From positions 6,101,001 to 6,165,000 of the forward strand of contig CM056875.1 in assembly GCA_029876055.1 (NCBI GenBank): a stretch of DNA of 64,000 bases, in the 5' to 3' direction. The stretch comes from Madurella fahalii. Taxonomy: Eukaryota > Ascomycota > Sordariomycetes > Sordariales. The translations under genes and the position numbers were made by a program. The notes below the pieces were generated by a model. That model was given only the letters and a program-made list of their open reading frames with translations. It had not been told where the DNA came from and made no database searches. How positions within the stretch are numbered: the first letter of the stretch is position 1; every line of letters starts with the position of its first letter. Of this stretch, positions 12,396 to 22,292 are shown in pieces.

Positions 12396-12978
12396 CAGGA
12401 ATCGCAGGCGCGGCTGGATCACGGCAAAGCACGTCGGAAAAAAGGCGAGACCGAAACTGGCAAAGCCGTCTAGAATAGGATCGCGACGGGGTGGCGCCTA
12501 CGCCGAAGGGGGAGGCGTCTGCCGCAGATGGCGTGGTTGGCGGAAGCTGACGGTGCTGGTCGAGACTTTTTGGGGCGGTGGTCAAAGGGTAAGATAAGGT
12601 ATGGGTAGTGGGAGAGCAGAAGCTGCAGTGGAAGCTTTCCGTGGTTTATACGCGGCAAGGGAGCTACCCGCCAGGAAGCTCCTGCACCGCAGCCCGGTTC
12701 CTTGCCACCAAAGCTGTAAGGTTTCCTCGCAATGCCTGCAGCACACCTAACGGCATTCGAGTTCCACCACACAGGCACGGTGGGAAGTACACTAGGAGAG
12801 CCCATCAGAACTTTCTTACCCGCCAACCACCCAACCTGGATGGTACCTTAGCTAGCTGGCTGCTGCAGTCATATCTCAACCCGAAAGTGCCCACAATTCA
12901 GCCAAACGAACTGAAATATTAATCCTATCTTACTTTACCTTACCCTACGTTTCTTATTTTTGAGGACCGTTTCGGCCC

Positions 12979-12998
12979 ACTCGACGGAACCGTCGAGT
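12979..12998. repeat. perfect 9-bp palindrome with 2-nt spacer
   Basis: ACTCGACGG (12979-12987), AA, CCGTCGAGT (12990-12998). The arms are exactly complementary. It lies about 0.9 kb upstream of the glycogen synthase ATG. The spacing of two inverted half-sites is typical of dimeric DNA-binding proteins such as zinc-cluster factors, although this is not the CGG-triplet arrangement. Confidence 0.75.
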
Positions 12999-14305
12999 AC
13001 CTATTCTTTGCTGCCCGCGCAATGCAACCGCGCTACCCCATGCCGCCTTGGCGGCTTTTGGTCTGCTGCGTCATTCCGGTGATCGGATGGCGTCCGTTCT
13101 CCACCGGCCCCATCGAACGCTCAGCCAATATGACGACACTGATCTCCGAGCTGCTGCGGGGTCTCGTGGCCGCCCGCACATCAGGTTCCACAAGATGACC
13201 GGCCGAAAGAAAATCGCATGCCCCACGAACTGCAGGCTGTAGCTGTCCTAGCTCGTATCTGCTGAAGCCTGTTTACTGCAGCACCATCTCGTCCGAAGCT
13301 CAGCAAATCACCACTTTAGCTGGCCATAGAAGGGTGCCGACGATCTCGGTGGAAGGGGCAAGAGGTCAAGAGCGGTTTGCATCATAGAATCATAGAGAAC
13401 TGGGTGTTGTGAGGCACCACAATTATGTAAGTCCGAAAGTTTGTCCCATGCCTCGTGTTCTAGCTCGAGATCCAACTAGTCACCATTTGCCGCCTGTGCG
13501 ACATGGTATCATGCCACGAAATAATCTCATTGGCCAATCACGACTCTTGCATTACCCAGTTGTGAAGACATTGCTAGCTCACGGGGGCCTTCTATGGGTT
13601 GACCATCAAGTGGAATCACGATGTGAGACGTGCTCGCTTGGGCGGCTCAGACACGACCTGGCATGAAGAGTGGACCATGAGCTCTTTACTCGGATCGGAG
13701 ATATTAGGGATCAAAGAGGTTCAATTAGAGTGTGACATTAATATCTGTCATTCTCAGAATGCTCCCTTAAAGCTTGGTTGTAAGCAGAGTCTCAGTGAGA
13801 CCGTTACGTTAGCCAATGGTTGGTACCGTTCCGAGATTGGTCCCCTCCCCCAGAACTCTGCTTGCACTTACGAAATCATATCCAGCTTCTGTGAATGTGT
13901 TGTAACCTGAGGAAGCGGATCTGTGGACCAATCATCTACTAACAAAGAGCAGGGAACCGGGCACGCGCCAGGCGATATCACAATGCTACTTTTTAAAGAA
14001 CTCGGCCGCTGTCGGGTTGTGAACAATAGCATTGTCTTAAGAGATGCAGACGGGAACAAAGGCATCCCCCGGAAGTTGGCCCACCCGACATCTCCGAGCG
14101 ACGCTGCTGAGGTGCCTTTATGGTGGCGGAAAATGACAACGTGAACAAAGGTAACGACTAGAGATATTAAGCAGAACCTGCAACAGCTCGTACGTCTACT
14201 ATACGATAACAATCAGATCATGACACTGTCATCCTGAACAAACTTACGCTTGGACAAGCAGTCTATACCTAACGCCCTAGAAACTCTCCAGCTCACACAG
14301 CAATC

Positions 14306-14419
14306 ATGGCGCGAAGAGGCCGCCGCAACAGTAGCAGCGGGAGCGACCGTAGTAGTCGTGGAAGGAATCGAGACAACAGCAGGAACCGAGACAATAGGGC
14401 GAATCGAGGAAATCGAAAT

Positions 14420-14463
<44 letters not shown>

Positions 14464-14983
14464 CGATAACAACAAAAGAAACAACAGTAACTACAACCAC
14501 AATAACAACTACAACGGCAAAAAATGGAACACCAGACGACTGCCCCTAGCCGAGTATGTTATTGAGTACTTGATCAACGGCAGCATCAACCCCAAGGAGC
14601 TCAGAGACTTGGTCGTAGTCACTGCGCTGCTCCTCAACCATTATTGGGCCAAGTGCCAGAAAGATAAGAGCGAAGCGGAAATGATTCAAGAACTGTGGTT
14701 ACCAGCAGGCGCCTGCTATGTGCTTCGAACCCTGGGCGAAAAGGTCATGGCCGCAGCCATCCGAGAGGACCCAGACGGTGATGTTGCGATGCTGGACGTT
14801 GACGACTGCGTCTACAATGGCCCAAACTTCAACTTTTCCAACCCCAACTCCAGCCAAGGCCTTAATAAGCCGAACTGGGGGGCCGGCCTATTGAACCTCG
14901 ACTGCCTAAACACCGATGACATGGAGCTTTATCTCGGGCGTGTAGTCGGTGCCCGCTTCAAGGAAATACTGATGGGACCGTGA
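14306..14983 (+). CDS. Asn-rich orphan protein
   Basis: Single exon, 225 aa, ATG at 14306. I do not recognise the family. The first 35 residues are basic and Ser/Arg-rich (MARRGRRNSSSG), resembling an RNA- or nucleic-acid-binding tail. A run of 15-16 asparagines encoded by a perfect (AAC)15 microsatellite follows, then more Asn-rich sequence to about residue 70. The remainder looks folded: LPLAEYVIEYLINGSINPKE, an amphipathic helix region with LLNHYWAKC, an acidic DGDVAMLDVDDCV, an NFNFSNPNSS linker and a C-terminal helix MELYLGRVVGARFKEILMGP. The repeat only adds Asn codons, so length variation would keep frame. There are no intron signals or neighbours close by. The structured second half makes a real gene more likely than not; function unknown. 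Confidence 0.6.
14420..14464 (+). repeat. (AAC)15 microsatellite
   Basis: Fifteen uninterrupted AAC units coding for polyasparagine in the orphan protein at 14306-14983. Imperfect AAC/AAT units continue for about 50 bases downstream. Confidence 0.95.
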
Positions 14984-16130
14984 AATCCCCCAACCGGTCA
15001 TTCTATTTTATGTGCTCTCAGGAGCCTTCACTTCGAGGTAAGATCGATCCGTGTGTTCTGCGAGACCGTATGATAATCGCATTTAGGTAGGAAGAGGACC
15101 AGGGTCAGCAAGCGAAACAGAGTGTTAACCTTCCCGCCCTTGTCGGGGGTAAAAATAGAACGTTCATAAATGCGGCTTCTGAGACAAAGAGTTAAGTAGT
15201 TACCTATAGACACAGTTTGTGAAAGAATGTACAAAGAGAACAGAGACCTGCTGGCTCGCATCAAATATGTAGAGTACAAAGTGATGAAACTAACATTTTC
15301 CGCGAGCGGTGTGAAGAAGCTAGATTTCACCCAATACAAGTTGGTGACAAAATTGAAGCTGGGAATGAAATGACGCTCAGACCACATTAACTGACAAAAC
15401 AAAGTCACGGGATGCGCGAGCTGGACCGTGCGCACATGAACCAAATTTCGATTCCGTCGGGGCCCGAACTGGGCTCGCTGCCACTCCACTGAACCTGGTT
15501 ACTTCCTCCCTTCATTATCTCGGTCCTCGATCAACCGGATACGGCGAGTCGCCATAACCTAATATCCATCGTTCTGTACCACTGTCGATTGGACAGTCTC
15601 TGAAGAAGCAAATCAGCGTTCTCTTTCCGCATCCGAACTGCTCCAATTGCCGAATCAAGACGACCGCATGGAGGATCACAAGATGCGGGGCTTTAGCGCA
15701 ACTGTCAGAGCTCGCCGGGAGCCAGCATCGACCTAGCCTGCCATCATGAAGCCTCGAGACCTGGGGGAAGTTGTTGGATCCATATCTGATGATGGGTGAT
15801 TGATAGAATAGCGCAGTCTGAGGAATCGTCATCCCTCCAGATGCTTATGCGCTCGCACTTCTGCACCTTGGACCGACCTGGATTATCAACACCCTCTTAC
15901 CACACATACCAACAAAATCCAGGACACACGCATCCGATATCCTTAGATATGGTACTTTTTGGGGGACGGGGTGTCGCTTAAGGAGACAGGGTCGAAAACT
16001 GCTTCAGAACGACTTACGGCCCTTACAGCACAGCCTCCAGACACTCGCAGCCTCCAAAGATATTGTGGCTCGCGTCACGGCTGTTTCTCTAAGCAACAGA
16101 ATATCTGGTCGACCATGACAGTGTTACCCC

Positions 16131-16145
16131 GGGGGGGGGGGGGGG
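16131..16145 (+). repeat. G15 homopolymer
   Basis: Fifteen consecutive G, directly preceded by CCCC (16127-16130). No gene includes it. Long G runs are rare, unstable in sequencing and able to form quadruplexes, so the exact length should be treated with caution. Confidence 0.85.
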
Positions 16146-17021
16146 TTGAGGAAACAATATGGGTGCTGTTGACACGCTAGCGGTTTCTACACGGTCTAGA
16201 CAGGTGCGTGTCCCGGCAAAAGTACCAGATATCCTCCGAGTTGGGTGCTGGCGCAGACCACGTCAGGCGTTCTTTTTAGGGTGCCTCGCACAATCATGCC
16301 AGGCGTCTAGTTGCCGGCGACTGACAATGCCGTCGCCTCGTCGCCTCGCCCACACCGTGCTCTGTGACGGGCATGATGACAGGGGAAGGGCAAGGATCAA
16401 TTCATCCACTAACGGTTATGATGAGTTTGGTCAAGGTCGTGCGATGCGACTGTGGCTTCACTCTCTTTGGTCAGCAGGGACTGGGAGCTTTGGTTACACT
16501 CGTAAGCGTATCTTGCCGTATGTAGTGGTCTCTGCTTGGTGACGAAGTGCCCTAAAACCTTTCGCATCTATATGCTTTGGTTTGTAGGGCTGGATAAGGA
16601 GGGGATACTCCTGGGGTGGGCTCTGGTGGATGAGATGCCTGCGGACGGCATCCCGCTTCTCTGTGCCCTTAGGGAGCCAACCATGGGGCAATGCGCAAGC
16701 AAACAAGCGCCCACTGCTCACAGTGGCATGGGGGATTACCAGCTCTGGTCTAGGAGCGACTGGACATCACCAAGGAGCTCGCATGGTGCGTGGGCAAGTC
16801 GCCCCTCACCTGCAGCCACCACAGCAGCCTTATCGAGGAGTTGCTTTAGGTCCCCGGCAGTTTTGACGAGCTCTGCTCCAGCAAAAGAGGGGGTTCTGGA
16901 ACCTGGGGACCGCTTCCCTACCAGCCTTCCTCCCCACAACCTTAAGTCACCTAAGGACAGTCGATCGCTGCTGGTTGCGCAGGGCTATTGCGCATCACCA
17001 TCCGCTCAATAATTCAACCAA

Positions 17022-17115
17022 AAACAAAAAAGAAAAGAAAGAAAAAAAAGAAAAGAAACAGAAACAGAAACAGAAACAGAAAAAAAAAAAAGGAAGGAAA
17101 AGAAGAGGAAAAGGG
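17022..17115 (+). repeat. purine-rich low-complexity tract
   Basis: Almost uninterrupted A/G with AAAG and CAGAAA units (for example AAACAGAAACAGAAACAG). It lies about 280-375 nt upstream of the kinase ATG. On the other strand it is the CT-rich type of tract often found near fungal transcription starts. Confidence 0.7.
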
Positions 17116-17397
17116 CAACCGGCACCGAAACCGTGGACTGAGGCAGGACATCTCTTGGTTTCTGCTTGCAACCTCATCTTCTCACGCATCGCATCCTGTC
17201 GGGTGGCCATTTTCAGTGTTCGAACTGGGCACCGTCAGCGCACTTCGGGATACCTGGCGGAGGGGGGCGGATGCAACTAAACGCCTGGCTCTGGCTGGCG
17301 CGTCTAGCGGCTGAACCGTGGGCGGCGACCCCTGTCTCTCGGCAAAGTCGCCCGCCGCCCTGACCACTAAAACTCAAATGTCGAATCTTGTGCCGCG

Positions 17398-20300
17398 ATG
17401 GACGACTCCTCTGCACTTTATCGGCACCGGAACACTGCTGCATCACCAAATGGCAGCTGGGAACACCGGAGCCGCCGTCAGGACGGGAATGACCTCGGCA
17501 TGACTACTTCACGTAGATCTGTCTCGCCCGCCGCTGTTTCTGTGAATCGGTCTTCCGAACCAGCCAGAGAGCGAGCCCGGAAGCATCACCACTCCAAAGC
17601 CCATCCTCCGCCGCCGCAACCTCCTTCGAGTCGTCGTTCTCCACGCGGCCGGTCGGTCGAGACATCACAGCCAACCTCCCAGTATCATCGCCACGACCGG
17701 AGCCGGAGTCCCGATCACCGCGCTCGCCGTCCGGCCCAGCCATCCAATCGTTCACACAGTCGCCGTGGTCGTTCTCGCGATTCTGCTCCCCGCTACGAGC
17801 CGCGTCTCTCCCCTGAACGCCGTCATCGCACGTCCCCATCCCCGAGGACAAGGAAGGATTCTCTCGGGCATCCAGGTCCCCATCCTCGCCGCTGTATATC
17901 TCGGTCGCCAACCGCAAGCAAGCGTCAGCGCGGTCCGAGCCCACCTTTTGGCACCGAATTCCAGCCGAAAAACGACCGACCGGACCTCTTTCCAGAAAAG
18001 CTAGCGAAGAGTATCCCACCGAAATCGACGCAGCCCAAGGATCGTCGTAGCCCGTCCCCCGGCCGACACCGCTCCCGCTCCCCTGAACTGCGTGATTGGG
18101 GTCTGAAGCGCAACAGACGGCCCGGCCGCTCCAGGTCTCCCGGTCCTCCCCGCAGACGCAGATCTCGATCCCCTCGTGACGACCGCGCGGCTTCACACCG
18201 TGACGACGGAAACCGCCGCGGAAGCGCATCATCCAGGCACAGGTATCGATCTCCACACTCCGCGACCCAACTTCGATCGAGATCGCGTCCACGCAGCCCG
18301 CGCTGTTCTCCTCCGTTGGGTAGCCGGCCGCCAACCTCATCCGATACGGAGTTGTATCGCAGACTTAGCCCCGGCCTAGCCTCTACCCGGGGACGTCCAG
18401 GTCCTTTTCCACCCGGCTCCCCGCGAGGCAGCCGCCATTCTAACCCTAACAACGCTAGGAGCCGCGACGAGCCGCCGTCATCTAGCAAGTTTGATCTTGC
18501 TTCTGGTGCCAACAGTATTGAGGTCAATATGGCGGCTAGGGGTAGTTACCGAGGAGGTTTCAATCCCCAAATGCAGTCTGGGTATCCGTCGAAAGGGCCG
18601 TATGATGCCCGTGGCTACGGCCAGTCTTCGGGACACGGAACCCCAACATCCTCATTTCACAGCTCACCGACCGCGCAGTCGCCGTATGGCGCCAGCGGAC
18701 GGGGTTGGAACAGCCAACCACAATTTTCTCCCCAAAGGTCAGTTCAGTCTCTTGTCGCCAAAAAAAAAAAAAAAAAAACCCGAAAACTCACATTACAGCA
18801 GCCAATACCCTCCGCCGTACCCTCATAACAACTATGGACCTCCCACTGGCCCGCAAGGACATTATCACGCGAGCCAGGCGCACTCCCCGCCTTATCCGCC
18901 AAATGGCCCTTCGGCGCAATACAATTCGGGCCCGTACCGTGGCGGTCATAGGGGCGGATCAGGCACCTTCCGGGGTGGCCAATTCTCGGCCGCTCGTGGG
19001 GGGCTCCGGGGTGGCTTCAAAAGTACGCAATGGAGCCCTCAGAACAGTAATGGCCGAGGTCAGTTTGGGCAAGGTGAGGATGCCGACCCGACTCCTGCGG
19101 CTGCCCCCGAGTCTCCCAGCAATCATGCTGAGCCGGCGCCGGACCCCGGTGATGCCCGCATGGAAGACAGCGAGAACCCATTCAGACCATCAAAGGATCT
19201 GCAGGTAGAGGACACGAGCAAGGAAGAGCAATCAAAGGAAGACAAAATGCCGCCTCCCAGCCGGCCTCCTCCGACTGGGCCCCAATCGCAGACCCCCAAC
19301 AAGTTCAGCTTCAGCATGAAGAACGCGTCAAAACCGACGGTAACTGCACCAAGGCCTGAGATATCGTCCAAGTTCAATGCAGCTCCGACATCACGCGAAC
19401 CTCCATCGAAACCAGCAGCTCAGAAAGCCCCGCCAACCAGGCCAGAGCGAGACCGAGGTGGGTTCCCCAAGAACGCTCCCACCGAGCCGGCATCGGCACG
19501 GACCCGGCCCGGTGGTCCCAGCGATCGCAGGCCGCCCGAACCGACTAGACAACCAGACAGGACGCCGAGAACACGAAAGGTGAAAAAAACCGTGAAGCAA
19601 CTGAAGGAAAAGCCGACGCTTCCTCCAGATCTAGCGAGTTCCAAGTCGGTATTCTTCAGAAAGCCTGGGAACGAGTCGGTTGTTGGCTCGGGCACATACG
19701 GCAAAGTCTTCAAGGGCCAGAACGTGTACACCAAGAAGCTGGTCGCTCTTAAGCGGATACGGATGGAGGGCGAGAGGGACGGGTTTCCCGTGACAGCTGT
19801 GCGGGAGATCAAGTTGCTCAGCTCGCTCAGCCACAAGAATGTCGTCAAACTACAGGAAGTCATGGTTGAGACAAACGAATGCTTTATGGTGTTCGAGTAC
19901 CTATCGCACGATCTGACGGGTCTCCTCAACCACCCCAGCTACACCTTGGAGCCGGCGCACAAGAAGCATCTAGCCCAACAGCTTTTCGAAGGTCTTGACT
20001 ACCTACATACGAGGGGCGTCCTGCACCGCGACATCAAGGCCGCGAATATACTGGTTAGTAACGAGGGCATTCTCAAACTTGCCGACTTTGGCTTGGCCCG
20101 CTTCTATGCCAAGCACCGGCGCCTAGACTACACGAACCGTGTCATCACGATCTGGTATCGGTCGCCCGAACTGCTGCTTGGGGAGACGCAGTATGGCCCG
20201 GCGGTGGATATATGGAGCGCCGCTTGCGTCCTGATGGAAATATTTACGAAACGAGCCATCTTCCCCGGTGATGGGGGTGAGATCAACCAACTACAGAAGA

Positions 20301-20989
20301 TCCACGCAGTTCTCGGAACACCCAACCGGAAGGACTGGCCGGGCCTCGTCGACATGCCCTGGTTCGTGCTCCTCCGGCCTAAGTACCGGAAACCAAACGT
20401 CTTCGAAGAGAAATACAAGGAGCTCCTAACCCCGGCCGCTTTTGACCTACTCACGTCTATGTTTCGCTATGATCCAGCTAAGCGCCCCTCCGCCGCCGAG
20501 GTCCTTCAACACCCGTATTTTACCACGGAGGAGCCGGCTCCGCGGCAAGCGATTGAGTATGCCCGCCTCTAAACCGCTTCGAGGAACGTATACGTGGTTA
20601 CTGACTCCCTTGACAACAGGCTCAAAGATATCGGGGGCGAATGGCACGAACTCGAGTCGAAAGCGCTCCGGCGTGAAAAAGAGAAGAAAGAGAAGGAGCG
20701 CGCCCGCGCTGCCCAATCGCAGTCGGCCTCGAAGGGGGACGCACCCGAGAACAGCAGTGGCCGTGACAGAGACCGGAAGCGACCAAACGAGGGTGGCGAC
20801 GCGCCAAGGGAAGCCAAGCGGCCGCACATTGATGCCAATGGTAAAGCTGGTCGGGACCTGGAACTTGACTCGGCATCCGGGAGGTTAGTACTGGCTCAGG
20901 GGCAACCATCGAAAGGATCAGGGGAAAGTAGCGGTGGGTTGGGACCTGACCCTCAGCCGACAGATTCCAGGGCTCTGAGAAAGGGATAG
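17398..20989 (+). CDS. ctk1: CTD kinase catalytic subunit (CTK1/CDK12-type)
   Basis: Cyclin-dependent kinase that phosphorylates the RNA polymerase II C-terminal repeat during elongation, acting in the nucleus with a cyclin partner. Exons 17398-18737, 18799-20556 and 20620-20989 give 1155 aa. The first ~330 residues are Arg/Ser/Pro-rich with many RS and SRSP pairs, as in CDK12, and are followed by Gly/Pro-rich sequence. The kinase domain is at about 735-1020: glycine loop GSGTYGKVFKG, lysine in VALKRIRME, C-helix FPVTAVREIKLL (PITAIRE type), catalytic HRDIKAANIL, DFGLAR, and T-loop YTNRVITIWYRSPELL. The last exon supplies the conserved LKDIGGEWHELESKALRREKE tail. Without the 63-nt last intron a false stop at 20572 would end the protein early. 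The first intron contains A19. The call is firm for the kinase; the exact N-terminus is less certain. Confidence 0.92.
18738..18798 (+). other. ctk1 intron 1 containing A19
   Basis: A 61-nt intron, donor GTCAGT and acceptor ACAG at 18795-18798. Removal joins SPQ to SSQYPPPYP in frame. Nineteen adenines (18760-18778) fill the middle, about one third of the intron. Reading through gives a lysine run and a shifted frame with an early stop. Confidence 0.8.
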
Positions 20990-22292
20990 AGACAGGCAGC
21001 CGGCTATGAAAGGGAGAAGAAGCCGGGCGATGTGCGAACCATGATGTATGAATACTCACCACTACTAACTACTTTTACTAAGATAGTTCGTGGCCATTTC
21101 TTTTTCATTGGCCCGGAATGGGTGGGTATGGAACGCCGCTGAGGCGGATGGGCAGTTAGGAATAGGTCCTGTTAATTTCCGCACACGCAGAGCAAGCTGA
21201 AGCATAGCGCGGGTACAAAATATAAATGGTTCGAAAGCTTTAAATTAATACCTGCTGTAAATGATTTGGGGGTGACGCAAGGGTTTGATTGAGCGCGGGT
21301 AAACATCGCATGCCCCTTCTACGAAGAGTAGCCCGCCTCTCTACCCCGACAGATGTTAACCGGCTCCTTGGATGTTTCCCTGACGCATGACTTACCTGGG
21401 TATTAGACCCGGTTATGAGAGAGGAGGGAGATGGCCTTGTACTATCTGAAGACCAAGACCATAGGTGGGTCATATGCCTAGTTGTACGGCTCTCTTTGAC
21501 CCTCCTCCTGGTTTAGTTGGTAGTTCAGATGGTATCCAGCCGAAAGGCTTCGGGCTTTCATAACCATCGGCCTGCTCAAACCGTATCGTTGTCCGTTGTA
21601 CACTTATTACTTAGAGCTGATGTCCGTCTCCAAAGGAACCCGAAGTACTGCTTGTTAGCCCGAGCTCTATCCCTGGATTGACCAAGCACTCGCTCTCAAC
21701 TCATAGTCCTTCCATCCCTTCGGGTGGCCGCTCCGCTCTACATCACGCTATACAGATGAAGTTGGACCTGGTTCGTTCATAGTGGTATTTTATTCTCCTC
21801 CCTTTATAATCGATTCATTTACTCATTCAGTCATATCCAATGGGACCCCGTAATATCGTAATGTAACCCGGCTACAAGCCCCGTTACCTAGGCAGGCACG
21901 CATCCATCCGTTGCTGAACCACGTCTTGCCCTCGAGACAATTTGAGCCTCTCTCATACGTGTCTCCCCACACTCCCCTATTCTCGAGCAGAACCAATTTT
22001 GAGTCTACCTAAACAGACAACGAGCGCAGCCTTCCCTTTCCATGCCAGACTATACCGCACCTTACCCAGAAGTCTAGAGTTTACATCGTCCCTATGCAGA
22101 GCTTTATCCCTCGCAAACACAACGAAGCGCCCGGTATTCTGTTCAATTTGTAAACCAGGCGGACCATCCGGGCTCGGCTAACCATCTCTTACCCTTCCGT
22201 TATTTCAGGTTGTTTACTCTGTTAACCGAGAGAGAAAAAAAAAAAAAAAAACAAGCATCACACAAAAGAATGGCTCCGGTCCTACCTTACCC
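20990..22292. other. intergenic between convergent genes
   Basis: The 3' flanks of ctk1 (plus strand) and of the Ser-rich gene (minus strand) meet here. No supported gene. An A-rich run (A18) at about 22234-22251 lies close to the end of the Ser-rich gene. Confidence 0.6.

Larger units (their letters stand above)
12088..14305. other. intergenic: glycogen synthase promoter, otherwise empty
   Basis: The first 400 bases hold the synthase promoter, including AGGGG/GGAGGG-rich sequence near 12223-12240, the TATA box and the CRE-like site. From 12.5 to 14.3 kb I see no supported gene. A perfect palindrome lies at 12979-12998. Short frames between 13.4 and 14.2 kb have no recognisable content. Confidence 0.55.
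14984..17397. other. intergenic, no supported gene
   Basis: I find no recognisable coding region. A G15 homopolymer preceded by CCCC lies at 16127-16145. A purine-rich block of AAAG/CAGAAA units at about 17022-17115 lies upstream of the kinase gene and could be part of its promoter or leader. A minus-strand frame at 15028-15489 has no domain. Confidence 0.5.

Noticed and set aside
15028..15489. 153-codon minus-strand frame
   Set aside because: No motif, no plausible promoter or partner exon; composition resembles the surrounding non-coding DNA.
17504..18527. Long minus-strand frames across the ctk1 N-terminus
   Set aside because: They mirror the RS-rich exon, whose Arg/Ser codons give open antisense frames; no independent motif.
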